NCBI RefSeq assembly: GCF_052030545.1
Contig: NZ_JBPDIH010000013.1
Coordinates: 54,456 to 118,455 of the forward strand
Source: CANMXU01 sp052030545
GTDB taxonomy: Bacteria; Pseudomonadota; Gammaproteobacteria; Enterobacterales; Alteromonadaceae
DNA length: 64,000 nucleotides
Reading direction: 5' to 3'
Part shown: in pieces, positions 44,070-54,230 of the stretch
How positions within the stretch are numbered: position 1 is the stretch's first letter
How the letters are laid out: every line of letters begins with the position of its first letter
The notes under the pieces: model-generated
Databases searched by the model: none
The model's input: the letters and a program-made list of their open reading frames with translations, nothing else
Told to the model about the DNA's origin: nothing
Program-made: the position numbers and the translations under genes

Positions 44070-45998
44070 ATGACGTTGAGTAAATTGATGCTATCAAAAT
44101 TTTCCCGAGCAAGCTGCTTCTTATTTTCCCTACTTTTTTGTGTGCAAGTATTTGCTGCCAATCAAACCAATATTCGCAAAACCTTCTTATCTGCTGAGAA
44201 AAAACTGTGGCAAGCAAGTTCGAGTGAATATCAAAATCTTTATAAGCAGCTTCATTATTACCCGTTGCAGCCTTATCTTGATCAACAAAGATTACTGCAC
44301 AAAATGTCGGTGAAAAATGCCGGTGAAATTGACACGTTTTTAGCTAAATATAAAGGCACACCATTAGACTGGCCATTGAGAAAAAAGTGGCTCAACTATC
44401 TGGTAAAAAGAAATAATAAAACACTTTTTATTAAAGCCTTTCGTCCTACCAGTAGTGCGGAGCTGACTTGTCATTATTACCGCTATCAATTAAGTTTTGG
44501 GGCGGACAAAAATACAATTTTGCCTAAAGTAACCAAACTATGGTTGGCAGGAAAGTCCCAACCGAAAGCGTGTGATCCGCTATTTAAACTGTGGCGTGAG
44601 TCGGGCTACTTAACTTATGATATTGTTTGGCAACGCATCAGGCTTGCAGCAGATGGTGGCGACCATACCTTACTACGTTACCTTGGCACGTTATTACCGC
44701 AAAACGAGCAATATTTAGCGAGTTTATGGAAAAGTGTAAGAGTTAATCCTAGCTATATTGTTAAAACAACGCGTTTCCCAAATAAGTCAGACAAAGAAAG
44801 TGAAATTATCACCTATGGCTTAAAACGGCTCATTTGGCGCAAGCCTGATTTAGCGATAAAAACCTACGACAACATCGTCAGCCAACAGCGCATTGATCAA
44901 GCACAACAGAAAAAAGTTACCGCTGCCTTTGCCATTGCCTTGGCTAGTAAAAATCATGATCAGGCACAAAGCTGGCTTCATCAAGTCGATAACACGTTAG
45001 TTGATAAAAATATTGGCCAATGGCGCATTGCCCATGTGCTTAGAAATAACGACTGGCAAGCGATTAAAGCTGAACTGTTACTTTTCCCACAAACCTTGCA
45101 AACACGATTGCAGTGGCAGTATTGGTATGGGCGTAGCTTAATTGAAACGGGGGAAACAGCAGCTGGTACGGCGCTATTAACTAAGTTAGCAGATAACCGC
45201 CATTATTACGGCTTTCTAGCGGCTAGCCATATGCAGCAAGCGATGAACTATCAGCACAAACCTGTGCTTATTACCGAACAAGAAAAAATTGCCGTGTTAA
45301 GGTTTCCATCGGCGAAACGTGCATTTGAATTATTTCATTTAGGCCGATTTAGTCAGGCGCGCAAAGAATGGAATTACTGGTTAACGAAACTTGATGATCG
45401 ACAAAAACTGGTCGCCTCGCGTATTGCTTATGAAAATCAATGGTACGACAGAGCGATATTTGCACTTTCCGCTGTCGGTTATCTTAATGATGTAGAGCTT
45501 CGTTTTCCGTTAGCGTTTGATGAAGATATTCAAAACTACTCAAGTAACTACAATATTAATCCCGCTTGGGCATTTGCCATTGCCCGCCGGGAAAGTTCTT
45601 TTATGAGTGATGCAAATTCACCTGCAGGGGCAAGAGGGTTAATGCAAGTTATGCCCAAAACAGCAGTGCAACTTAAAAAAGCAAAGTTGCCGAGAAAGTA
45701 CTTATTTGACGCACAAAATAATATTGACCTTGGTACTAAGTACCTTAAAGAACTGCTAGAGAAATTCGATGGCAACAGTGTCTTAGCAACGGCCTCTTAC
45801 AATGCAGGACCTTATCGCGTATCGCGTTGGTTAGAAGGGGCAGAGGTGTTGCCGGCTGACATGTGGATAGAAACTATCCCTTATAAAGAAACCCGCGAGT
45901 ACGTAAAAAGCGTGATGGCCTATAAACAAATATATCAGGTAAAAGTCGGCCAAGAGGAAACGGTGTTTGATCAGTTAATTAAGACTACAATAAAGTAA
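44070..45998 (+). CDS. slt: Soluble lytic murein transglycosylase
   Basis: Periplasmic enzyme that cleaves peptidoglycan to 1,6-anhydro-muropeptides, 642 residues. The signal peptide (SCFLFSLLFCVQVFAA) precedes a long alpha-superhelical ring. The C-terminal lysozyme-like domain has catalytic E508 in ARRESSFMSDANSPAGARGLMQ and the later ASYNAGPYRVSRW motif. The ATG at 44070 and the one at 44088 are both possible; the ribosome binding site is weak. Its promoter must lie at or after the MITE. Confidence 0.95.
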   Translation: MTLSKLMLSKFSRASCFLFSLLFCVQVFAANQTNIRKTFLSAEKKLWQASSSEYQNLYKQLHYYPLQPYLDQQRLLHKMSVKNAGEIDTFLAKYKGTPLDWPLRKKWLNYLVKRNNKTLFIKAFRPTSSAELTCHYYRYQLSFGADKNTILPKVTKLWLAGKSQPKACDPLFKLWRESGYLTYDIVWQRIRLAADGGDHTLLRYLGTLLPQNEQYLASLWKSVRVNPSYIVKTTRFPNKSDKESEIITYGLKRLIWRKPDLAIKTYDNIVSQQRIDQAQQKKVTAAFAIALASKNHDQAQSWLHQVDNTLVDKNIGQWRIAHVLRNNDWQAIKAELLLFPQTLQTRLQWQYWYGRSLIETGETAAGTALLTKLADNRHYYGFLAASHMQQAMNYQHKPVLITEQEKIAVLRFPSAKRAFELFHLGRFSQARKEWNYWLTKLDDRQKLVASRIAYENQWYDRAIFALSAVGYLNDVELRFPLAFDEDIQNYSSNYNINPAWAFAIARRESSFMSDANSPAGARGLMQVMPKTAVQLKKAKLPRKYLFDAQNNIDLGTKYLKELLEKFDGNSVLATASYNAGPYRVSRWLEGAEVLPADMWIETIPYKETREYVKSVMAYKQIYQVKVGQEETVFDQLIKTTIK

Positions 45999-46104
45999 GT
46001 GACAAAAAATAGTTACACAGTCAGATCAAAGCATTAATGGCGTAAGCTGCATTAAAAAACAGTGCTATGTTAAGATGAATAAAAATTTACAGGGTGATGA
46101 TCAA

Positions 46105-47424
46105 ATGACAACATTAACTACGCTATATCCTGCACATATTGCTGAATTACAACAACGCGCGAGCATGGCACTGAGCCGTGAAAACCTAGACACTATTGTC
46201 ATTCATTCCGGCCAAGATATTCGTGTATTTTTAGATGATCACAATTATCCATTTAAAGTAAATCCACATTTTAAATATTGGTTGCCGGTTGTTGATGTAC
46301 CTAATAGCTGGCTAATCATCAATGGCGCTGATAAACCGACACTTATTTATTATCAACCAGTTGATTTTTGGCATAAAGTTGTTGAACTAGGTAATGATTA
46401 TTGGCAAGAGTTTTTTGATATTAAAATTCTAACCAAAGCGACAGATGTCGATAAGTTACTACCGTATGATAAAAAAGGTTGTGCCTATATTGGTGGTCAT
46501 ATTGAAGTGGCGCAAGCGCTTGGTTTTGAAACGATTAATCCTGAAGGTTTATTAAATTATTTACATTACCATCGTGGTTATAAAACCCCTTATGAGCAAA
46601 TGTGTATGCGCGAGTCTAATCGCATTGCGGTTAATGGGCACAAAGCTGCTAAAGATGCATTTTTAGAAGGTTGCTCTGAATTTGAAATTCAACAAGCGTA
46701 TTTGCAAGCAACTGAGCATACCGCTAACGATACGCCTTACGGTAATATCGTTGCACTCAATGAGAACGCCTCGATTCTTCACTACACCCATTTAGATCGC
46801 AGCGTGCCACAAGCACACCGTTCATTTTTACTGGATGCGGGCGCAAACTTTAACGGTTATGCCGCTGATATTACCCGTACGTATTCTTTTAAGCGCGATC
46901 GGTTTGCCGAATTAATCGCCCGTATGGATCAGTTAATGTTAGCGTCAGTTGATGGTTTAAAACCTGGTGCAAGCTATGTAGATTTACATATTGCGACTTA
47001 TCGCGAAATTGGCCAAGTACTTAACGAGTTTGAATTTATCAAGGTCGATGCCGATACCGCATGTGATGCTGGCATTATTTCAACCTTTTTCCCACATGGG
47101 TTAGGGCATCACCTTGGTTTGCAAACACATGATGTTGGTGGTTTTATGGCGGATGAAAGAGGTACGCATGTTAACGCACCTGAACAACACCCGTTTTTAA
47201 GAACGTCACGCATAATTGAAGCCAATCAAATTTTTACTATTGAACCTGGTTTGTATTTTATCGATTCATTACTGGCAGAGCTTAAAGCTTCAAAGCATAG
47301 TGATATGGTTAACTGGCAAAATGTTGATCAAATGCGTCCGTATGGCGGCATACGTATCGAAGACAACATTATTGTTCATCAATCACATAATGAAAATATG
47401 ACTCGTGATCTCGAACTAAAATAA
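46105..47424 (+). CDS. pepQ: Xaa-Pro dipeptidase
   Basis: Metal-dependent prolidase of the pita-bread fold, 439 residues. The start is the ATG at 46105 with AGGGTGA 8 bases before it, which gives the family start MTTLTTLYPAHIAEL. Metal ligands are in DAGANFNGYAADITRTY, PHGLGHHLGLQTHD, TIEPGLYF and GGIRIEDN. Close in length to E. coli PepQ (443). Followed with no gap by a yigZ-type gene, as in E. coli. Confidence 0.97.
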   Translation: MTTLTTLYPAHIAELQQRASMALSRENLDTIVIHSGQDIRVFLDDHNYPFKVNPHFKYWLPVVDVPNSWLIINGADKPTLIYYQPVDFWHKVVELGNDYWQEFFDIKILTKATDVDKLLPYDKKGCAYIGGHIEVAQALGFETINPEGLLNYLHYHRGYKTPYEQMCMRESNRIAVNGHKAAKDAFLEGCSEFEIQQAYLQATEHTANDTPYGNIVALNENASILHYTHLDRSVPQAHRSFLLDAGANFNGYAADITRTYSFKRDRFAELIARMDQLMLASVDGLKPGASYVDLHIATYREIGQVLNEFEFIKVDADTACDAGIISTFFPHGLGHHLGLQTHDVGGFMADERGTHVNAPEQHPFLRTSRIIEANQIFTIEPGLYFIDSLLAELKASKHSDMVNWQNVDQMRPYGGIRIEDNIIVHQSHNENMTRDLELK

Positions 47425-48042
47425 GTGAGCAAACCTTACCTAATTGCGGCTGATGAACTCGTTGATGAAACGATTGTCAGCCGTAGTCGATTTATTTGTT
47501 ATTTGTTTCCATGCCAGTCACTCGAGCAGGCAAAACAGCAGCTAAAGTCTATTCAATCACTTCATCCTCAGGCGTCACACCATTGCCACGCTTTTGTTGC
47601 CGGTAAAGCTGATGATAGTCAAAAGTATGGCTTTTCAGATGATGGCGAACCGTCGGGTACCGCAGGAAAACCTATGCTAATTGCCTTGCAAGGCAGTAAT
47701 ATTGGTCAGGTTTGTGCCATCGTTGTGCGTTATTTTGGTGGTACTAAATTAGGCACGGGTGGATTACAGCGTGCTTATGGCGGCAGTGTACGACAAGCGC
47801 TGACTAAACTAAAAACAATCACCAAAGTCCCTATGGTCAATAAAACACTGGTTTGCCAATATACTCAAATTAATGATGTTTTATATGTGATCGAGCAAGC
47901 AGAGGGCGAAATAATTGAGCAAAATTACGCCGAACAGGTTAATTTAGTGATAGCATTACCTATTAGTAACCAAGATATTGTTGAACAACAATTAAAAACC
48001 TTGTCTTGTGGGCAGATAAAACTCAATAAATGTCAAAAGTGA
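47425..48042 (+). CDS. IMPACT/YigZ family protein
   Basis: A 205-residue cytoplasmic protein with the UPF0029 core: HHCHAFVAG, then SDDGEPSGTAGKPML and VRYFGGTKLGTGGLQRAYG. A C-terminal ferredoxin-like DUF1949 domain follows. It starts with GTG on the base right after the pepQ stop, so translation is coupled. Eukaryotic IMPACT acts on Gcn1-Gcn2 signalling; the bacterial role is not established. Confidence 0.92.
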   Translation: MSKPYLIAADELVDETIVSRSRFICYLFPCQSLEQAKQQLKSIQSLHPQASHHCHAFVAGKADDSQKYGFSDDGEPSGTAGKPMLIALQGSNIGQVCAIVVRYFGGTKLGTGGLQRAYGGSVRQALTKLKTITKVPMVNKTLVCQYTQINDVLYVIEQAEGEIIEQNYAEQVNLVIALPISNQDIVEQQLKTLSCGQIKLNKCQK

Positions 48043-48114
48043 TGCTGTTATGCGCAGCGTTTATCTTTGTTTTCATTTAAAATGCTGACAGTAAAAAACT
48101 AAAAGAACAATACC

Positions 48115-49566
48115 GTGCAATATAAAAATATTATTCGAATTCTTGGCTTATTAGTGGCTTTGCTTAGTGTCACCATGTTGCCACCTGCTATCGTGTCTTT
48201 GTTATATCGAGATGGTGGTGGTGTGCCATTTTTAATGGCTTTTATATTCTGCCTTATTGCCGGCTTATTATCTTGGTATCCAAACCGCAATGAAAAAAAT
48301 GATTTAAGAGCCCGAGAAGGCTTTCTTATTGTGGTACTTTTTTGGACGGTACTGGCGAGTTTCTCCGCTATTCCTTTTCTTTTACTTGAACAACCTAACT
48401 TTTCAGTCGCTGATGCCTTTTTTGAATCTTTTTCAGGATTAACAACAACAGGGGCAACCATACTCACTAACATTGATAGTTTGCCACATGCGGTTTTGTT
48501 TTATCGCCAGCAATTGCAGTGGGTTGGTGGTATGGGGATCATCGTTCTAGCAGTGGCGGTTCTGCCTATGTTAGGTATTGGTGGTATGCAGCTTTATCGT
48601 GCGGAAACGCCGGGTCCGGTAAAAGACTCTAAAATGACACCGCGTATTGCCGATACTGCCAAGCACTTATGGTATATCTATTTATCATTAACCATAGCAT
48701 GTGCTGTAGCTTATTGGCTTGCCGGTATGAGTGCGTTTGATGCCATTTGTCATTCGTTTTCGACGATAGCAATTGGTGGTTTTTCTACGCACGATGAGAG
48801 TATTGGTTATTTCAACAGTCCGCAAATTAACTTAGTGTGTGTATTTTTCTTGATCATTGCTGGTATTAACTTTGCGCTTCATTATGCGGTTGTGCAAACA
48901 AGGTCGCTGCGCACCTATTTTTATGATCCAGAATTTAAAGTTTTCATCTTAGTGCAAGTAGTTCTGACGCTTATTTGTTTTGTGGTGTTAATGAGTACCG
49001 GCACATACGACAACGCCGACCAAGCACTTGATCAGGCGCTGTTTCAGTCAGTATCGATAAGTACAACCGCAGGATTTGCCACCACATCGTTTGCTGATTG
49101 GCCAACCTTGTTGCCTATTTTGCTCATTTTTTCTAGCTTCATTGGCGGCTGTGCGGGTAGTACGGGTGGCGGCATGAAAGTGGTTAGGGTACTGCTGTTA
49201 TACCTACAAGGTATTCGTGAATTGAATAAATTAGTGCACCCAAAGGCAGTATTTAATATTAAATTAGGTAATAAACCTTTGCCTAATCGCGTAGTTGAAG
49301 CGATTTGGGGATTCTTTTCTGCTTATGCTGCGGTATTTGTTATTTGTATGTTGTTGCTACTTGCTGACGGCATGGATGATATTACTGCGTTTACGGCAGT
49401 GGCAGCTTGTTTAAATAATTTAGGTCCGGGCCTTGGTGAAGTGGCAGCAAACTTTGCTAGCATTGACGATTTTAGTAAGTGGGTACTTATTACCGCAATG
49501 CTATTTGGTCGTTTGGAAGTGTTTACTTTGTTAGTCTTATTTACACCGGCGTTCTGGCGTTCATAA
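48115..49566 (+). CDS. trkH: Potassium uptake protein TrkH
   Basis: K+-translocating membrane subunit of the Trk system, 483 residues and four M1-P-M2 repeats with filter glycines (SGLTTTGATI; AIGGFSTHD; STTAGFATTS; NNLGPGLGEV). GTG start. Its regulator trkA is the convergent neighbour, so both halves of the transporter are at one locus. Confidence 0.96.
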   Translation: MQYKNIIRILGLLVALLSVTMLPPAIVSLLYRDGGGVPFLMAFIFCLIAGLLSWYPNRNEKNDLRAREGFLIVVLFWTVLASFSAIPFLLLEQPNFSVADAFFESFSGLTTTGATILTNIDSLPHAVLFYRQQLQWVGGMGIIVLAVAVLPMLGIGGMQLYRAETPGPVKDSKMTPRIADTAKHLWYIYLSLTIACAVAYWLAGMSAFDAICHSFSTIAIGGFSTHDESIGYFNSPQINLVCVFFLIIAGINFALHYAVVQTRSLRTYFYDPEFKVFILVQVVLTLICFVVLMSTGTYDNADQALDQALFQSVSISTTAGFATTSFADWPTLLPILLIFSSFIGGCAGSTGGGMKVVRVLLLYLQGIRELNKLVHPKAVFNIKLGNKPLPNRVVEAIWGFFSAYAAVFVICMLLLLADGMDDITAFTAVAACLNNLGPGLGEVAANFASIDDFSKWVLITAMLFGRLEVFTLLVLFTPAFWRS

Positions 49567-49580
49567 ACAAGCTAATGTAA

Positions 49581-49609
49581 TAGCCAAAAGAAGGGCATTC
49601 TTTTGGCTA
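49581..49609 (+). terminator. Hairpin after trkH
   Basis: Perfect 12-pair stem TAGCCAAAAGAA / TTCTTTTGGCTA with a 5-base loop, but only a weak tail. It ends 8 bases before MITE copy 2. Confidence 0.65.
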
Positions 49610-49617
49610 AGGTTGCT

Positions 49618-49881
49618 AGGGTCTGTTGAACTTTCGAGGTTAAATTTTGTTCAAAGTAAACGCTTTTTGTTCAAGGCGTGAACAACACAGCATGGTTGTT
49701 CCATGTAAGTTGTGAACAACGATGAAGAAATAGCGTTTAGTTGAACCCCAAGGGCAGCGTTTCTAGGCATTTAACCATCATTATTGCGCTTTCATGTGGA
49801 ATAACCACATAGCAATCACAATGCTTTGTCTAAATACCTATAAACTGCTGCAAAAACAAACACGAAAGATCAACAGACCCT
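49618..49881. repeat. MITE-like element, copy 2 (264 bp)
   Basis: Ends AGGGTCTGTTGA-ACTTTCG and CGAAAGATCAACAGACCCT are inverted repeats of 19 bases with one difference, extended by CTAG at both sides. It is non-coding and carries the 35-base internal segment missing in copy 1. It fills the 317-base space between the convergent trkH and trkA genes and ends 3 bases from the trkA stop. Confidence 0.88.
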
Positions 49882-49883
49882 AG

Positions 49884-51263
49884 TTAGAAATAACTTAATG
49901 CGCTGACTTGGAATAATTTTTCCACTTCCGAGATATAGCGTTTGTTAACCATGAATAAAATGACATGATCTTCTTCCATCACCATGGTATTTGAATGGGC
50001 GATTAGTACTTGCTCGCCACGTACAATTGCACCAATTGACGTACCTGGCGGTAATTTTAATGACTGAATGGTTCGGCCAACAACTTTTGATGAGTTTTTA
50101 TCGCCTTTGGCGACAATTTCAATCGCTTCAGCAGCGCCGCCACGTAAACTATATACGTTATCTATAGCGCCTTTACGTACATGGGTTAATAGCGCTGAAA
50201 TAGTGGCATGTTGTGGTGATATGGCAATATCGATATTGCTACCATGAACAAGATCTATATAGGCACTTCGTTGAATAAGTACCATAGTTTTACGTACACC
50301 TAAACGTTTAGCTAATAATGACGACATGATATTGGCTTCGTCATCATTAGTTACCGCAATAAATACATCAAATTGATCAATATGCTCATCAACCAATAAT
50401 TCTTGATCTGAAGAGTCGCCGGTAAATACTAAGGTTTTGTTGAGTTCTGAAGCTAGGTGATAAGCACGTTTTGCCGAATGTTCAATTAGCTTAACTTCAT
50501 GATTATTTTCTAATAATCTTGCTAAACCTGCGCCAATATTACCGCCACCTGCGATCATAATGCGTTTGTATGCAGGCTCAAGTTTTTGCAGTTCATTCAT
50601 CACCGCGCGAATATGAATACTTGCCGCAATAAAAAATACTTCATCATCCGCTTCGATAACGGTAGTACCTAACGGACGAATAGGTTTACCGTTACGATAT
50701 ATAGCAGCAACACGGGTATCAACATTAGGAATATGCTCCTTTAAGGTTGATAGTGCGTGGCCTACCAATAAACCGCCATAATAAGCTTTTACTGCCACTA
50801 AGCTAACTTTACCGCCAGCAAATTCTAGCACCTGCAGTGCGCCGGGGTAGTCAATTAAGCGGGCAATATCGCGGGTAACTAATTGTTCAGGCGCAATAAT
50901 GTGATCAATAGGAATGTGTTTGTTATTAAACAATTCGTCTTTGAACTTTAAAATACGTCCAGAGCGAATACGGGCAATCTTGCTGGTGGTATTAAATAAT
51001 GAATAACAAATTTGGCAGGCGATCATATTGGTGGCGTCGTCGCTAGTTACGGCAATAACCATATCTGCATCTTCTGCGCCGGCTTTTTGTAAAATATCAG
51101 GATGACAACCTTGGCCGGGTACCACTTGTAAATCGAGTTTATCTTGTAGCTCGCGTAACATTTCGGTATTGGTATCGATTAAGGTAATTTCGTTGCGCTC
51201 ACCAACGAGATTTTCTGCTAATGTGCCACCAACTTGACCCGCACCTATAATTATTATTTTCAT
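49884..51263 (-). CDS. trkA: Trk system potassium uptake regulator TrkA
   Basis: Cytoplasmic NAD(H)-binding gating subunit, 459 residues. It has two RCK units, each with a Rossmann motif (GAGQVGGTLAENLVGE at the start; AGGGNIGAGLARLLE near the middle), each followed by a TrkA-C domain. Last gene of the def-fmt-rsmB-trkA operon, 25 bases after rsmB. Confidence 0.97.
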   Translation of the reverse strand: MKIIIIGAGQVGGTLAENLVGERNEITLIDTNTEMLRELQDKLDLQVVPGQGCHPDILQKAGAEDADMVIAVTSDDATNMIACQICYSLFNTTSKIARIRSGRILKFKDELFNNKHIPIDHIIAPEQLVTRDIARLIDYPGALQVLEFAGGKVSLVAVKAYYGGLLVGHALSTLKEHIPNVDTRVAAIYRNGKPIRPLGTTVIEADDEVFFIAASIHIRAVMNELQKLEPAYKRIMIAGGGNIGAGLARLLENNHEVKLIEHSAKRAYHLASELNKTLVFTGDSSDQELLVDEHIDQFDVFIAVTNDDEANIMSSLLAKRLGVRKTMVLIQRSAYIDLVHGSNIDIAISPQHATISALLTHVRKGAIDNVYSLRGGAAEAIEIVAKGDKNSSKVVGRTIQSLKLPPGTSIGAIVRGEQVLIAHSNTMVMEEDHVILFMVNKRYISEVEKLFQVSALSYF

Positions 51264-51288
51264 TATATTTAATCAGTAACCTTGTTGT

Positions 51289-52593
51289 TTACGTTGCTTC
51301 GCGTTTGATCAGTTTTGCATAATAAAAGCCGTCCATCGCGCTTTCATCCGGTAAAATCTGCCAACCTATGCTGTCGGTTTTATCGTCTATAGGCACGAGC
51401 TGAGCATCATCATAGTCAGCAAGAAACTGGCTGACTTGTTCGCTGTTTTCTTGTGGCAAAATACTGCAAGTTGCATAAATTAACGTACCACCAGGTTTAA
51501 GCAAAGACCATGTCTTTCTGAGTATTTGTTGTTGTAGCTCAGCTAATGCCTCTATATCGTTAGCTTTACGCAACCACTTTATATCTGGATGGCGACGAAT
51601 AACGCCTGTGGCCGAGCAGGGTGCATCAAGCAAAATGCGGTCAAAGTGCTTTCCGTCCCACCAGTTTTCAGGATGAGCAGCATCGCCAGCGATCACTTTG
51701 GCTGACAAGTGTAAGCGCTGTAAATTTTCTTCCACGCGCAATAAACGTTTTTCTTCAATATCAATTGCGGTCATGGTAATTGCTGGCGTAAGTTCAAGTA
51801 CGTGACAGGTTTTTCCGCCAGGTGCGGCGCAGCAATCTAAAATATTTTCGCCGGTTTGGCTACCCAGTAACCGCGCCGCTTGCTGGGCTGCGCCATCTTG
51901 TATTGATACCCAACCTTGTTCAAACCCTGGTAGTGTATTTACATCAACCGCTTGGCTAAGCAAAATGGCACCAGAAGCTTGGTCGACGCGTTGATGTGAG
52001 ATATCGGCATTATCTAGCAGTTTTAGATAAGCACTCACACTATGATGTTGCTGATTAACGCGCAGCCACATCGGTGGCTTTTGTTGGTTTGCGACTAAAA
52101 TGTTTTGCCATTGCTCTGGATAGGCTGTTTGTAGCTTTTTAATAAACCAACTTGGGTGGTTGTATTTAACTGCTGCAGGTAATTGTGGTTGGTCGTTTGT
52201 GGCTTTTTCATCGGCCTTACGTTGAAAGCTGCGTAGCACTGCGTTAACCACACCTTTTAAATGCTTACAGCGTAGCGGACTTGTCGCAGCGACCGTTTCA
52301 CTTACTGCGGCATGATCAGGGATGCGGGTGTAACGTATTTGATATAAGCCCACTAAAACTAAAAAGTGACCGACACGTTGTTTGCCCACTAAAGGTTTGC
52401 TGATAAATTGTCGCGCTTCGAATTCTAATTCAGGCAAGTAACGCAATACGCCATAGCAAAGTTCTTGCAATAAACCTTTGTCTTTACCAACGAGTTTTTC
52501 CTGATGCTTTGGTAATTCATCTGCTAAGCTTTTGCCTTTATCAACCACATTAAAAGTACAGGTTGCCGCTAATGCGCGTAAATTAATAGCCAT
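51289..52593 (-). CDS. rsmB: 16S rRNA (cytosine-967-C5)-methyltransferase
   Basis: A 434-residue enzyme methylating C967 of 16S rRNA. It has an N-terminal NusB-like RNA-binding domain (to about 140), then the SAM domain with LDCCAAPGGKTCHVLE. Two catalytic cysteines are in LLDAPCSATGVIRRHPD and YATCSILPQENSEQV. It lies 2 bases after fmt. Confidence 0.97.
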   Translation of the reverse strand: MAINLRALAATCTFNVVDKGKSLADELPKHQEKLVGKDKGLLQELCYGVLRYLPELEFEARQFISKPLVGKQRVGHFLVLVGLYQIRYTRIPDHAAVSETVAATSPLRCKHLKGVVNAVLRSFQRKADEKATNDQPQLPAAVKYNHPSWFIKKLQTAYPEQWQNILVANQQKPPMWLRVNQQHHSVSAYLKLLDNADISHQRVDQASGAILLSQAVDVNTLPGFEQGWVSIQDGAAQQAARLLGSQTGENILDCCAAPGGKTCHVLELTPAITMTAIDIEEKRLLRVEENLQRLHLSAKVIAGDAAHPENWWDGKHFDRILLDAPCSATGVIRRHPDIKWLRKANDIEALAELQQQILRKTWSLLKPGGTLIYATCSILPQENSEQVSQFLADYDDAQLVPIDDKTDSIGWQILPDESAMDGFYYAKLIKREAT

Positions 52594-52595
52594 GT

Positions 52596-53576
52596 TTATC
52601 GGCTTCCATTAATTGCTTGGCTGGCTTTAAACCATGCCGCACGTGCATTTAATATATCGCTCGCTGGCATCGCTTTTTTGCCTGGCAGTTGCATCATTTC
52701 AATACGCAAAGCATTTTTTGCGGTTGCGACAATAATGCCATTCTTATCAGCTGAAATAATCGTACCAGGTTGCTCGCTAGCATCTGTTTCGATAACACTG
52801 GCTTGCCAAATACGAATTCGGTGTTCTTTAGATTTATCACCATTAACTTCATTAAAGGTAAATTGCGCAACCGGCCATGGAATATAGGCTCTTACTTTGC
52901 GGTGCAATACCTCAGCACTTTGCTGCCAATCGAGTTCGGCTTCGGTTTTGGTAAGTTTTGCAGCATAGCTGGCAAGGTTGTCGTCTTGTGGTGTTTGTGG
53001 GTAATCACCTTGCGCCATTAATGCTAACGTGTCTAATAACGCAGAAGGGCCAAGTTCTGCTAACTTTTCATATAAGGTAGCACTTGTATCAGTTAAGGTG
53101 ATAGGGCAAGTCGCTTTTAAGATCATCGCACCAGTATCTAAACCTTTGTCCATTTGCATTATAGTAACGCCCGTTTCAGCGTCACCTTGTTCAAGCGAAC
53201 GTTGAATAGGAGCTGCGCCACGCCATTTAGGCAAAATAGAACCATGCACATTAATACAACCTAATCTTGGTGTTTCTAAAATGACTGTCGGCAATAACAA
53301 ACCGTAAGCCACCACCACCATAACGTCAGCTTGGTAGCTGGCGAGTTTTTCTTGATCAGCCTTGTCTTTAAAATTCACCGGTTGTTCAACGGTAATGCCA
53401 TGTTCAAGCGCAACATTTTTTGTTGCACAAGCGGTTAACTTGTTACCTCGCCCAGCAGGTTTATCTGGCGGACAATAAACGGCGACCACATTATGCTCTG
53501 AGTTAAGTAAGGCTTGTAAGTGCTTGGCGGCAAAATCTGGTGTGCCGGCAAAAATAATATTCAATGAGTTAGACAA
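52596..53576 (-). CDS. fmt: Methionyl-tRNA formyltransferase
   Basis: Adds formyl to initiator Met-tRNA, 326 residues. The N-terminus SLNIIFAGTPDFAAKHL and the catalytic HGSILPKWRGAAPIQR (with N and H of the formyl-transfer site upstream) are intact. The start codon is TTG at 53576, giving the family N-terminus MSNSLNII like E. coli MSESLRII; AGGA lies about 12 bases before. It lies 22 bases after def, with which it acts in opposite directions on formyl-Met. Confidence 0.97.
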   Translation of the reverse strand: MSNSLNIIFAGTPDFAAKHLQALLNSEHNVVAVYCPPDKPAGRGNKLTACATKNVALEHGITVEQPVNFKDKADQEKLASYQADVMVVVAYGLLLPTVILETPRLGCINVHGSILPKWRGAAPIQRSLEQGDAETGVTIMQMDKGLDTGAMILKATCPITLTDTSATLYEKLAELGPSALLDTLALMAQGDYPQTPQDDNLASYAAKLTKTEAELDWQQSAEVLHRKVRAYIPWPVAQFTFNEVNGDKSKEHRIRIWQASVIETDASEQPGTIISADKNGIIVATAKNALRIEMMQLPGKKAMPASDILNARAAWFKASQAINGSR

Positions 53577-53598
53577 GTGCTTGGGTATCCTGCAATGA

Positions 53599-54114
53599 TT
53601 AAGCGTCGTTTTTAGCTAAACGGGCTTCTTTTTCTAATTTGGTTTTAATGCGTTGACGTTTTAACGGCGAAAGGTAATCAATGAATAACACCCCATTTAA
53701 GTGGTCAAGCTCGTGTTGAATGCAAATAGCCAGCAACTCTTGAGCGTCTAGGGTGAATTCTTTCCCATTTTTATCGAGCGCTTTCACGGTAACTTCAGCA
53801 TGACGGTCAACTTTTGCATATTGGCCAGGAACCGACAAACAGCCTTCTTCATTAATAAAAGTATCGTCACTTTTAGCAATAATTTCAGGGTTAACTAAAA
53901 CAATTGGTTGATTACTTTCTTCTGAAACGTCGATAACGACAATGCGTTGATGAATATTGACTTGGGTAGCGGCTAAACCGACACCTTTTTCAGCATACAT
54001 AGTTTCGATCATGTTGCTGATAATTGTTTGAGTTTCCTCAGTAACTTCTGTTACTGGTTGAGCTTTTGTTCGTAATCTTTCATCAGGAAAGCGTAATACA
54101 GTTAAAATAGACAT
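53599..54114 (-). CDS. def: Peptide deformylase
   Basis: Fe2+-dependent enzyme removing the formyl group from new proteins, 171 residues. All three motifs are present: GVGLAATQV, EEGCLSVPG (metal cysteine) and QHELDHLNG (metal histidines and catalytic glutamate). First gene of the minus-strand operon; it diverges from the LysM protein gene over 116 bases. Confidence 0.98.
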   Translation of the reverse strand: MSILTVLRFPDERLRTKAQPVTEVTEETQTIISNMIETMYAEKGVGLAATQVNIHQRIVVIDVSEESNQPIVLVNPEIIAKSDDTFINEEGCLSVPGQYAKVDRHAEVTVKALDKNGKEFTLDAQELLAICIQHELDHLNGVLFIDYLSPLKRQRIKTKLEKEARLAKNDA

Positions 54115-54230
54115 AATTTACCAAAAGAATTCGCGAAAATTTACATACAGTGTTATGTTCAATTTTAGCTACTAAATAAAATTAATAATAGTGGTTTAGG
54201 ATAAATGCGTGAATTTTAAGGTAGGTTATC

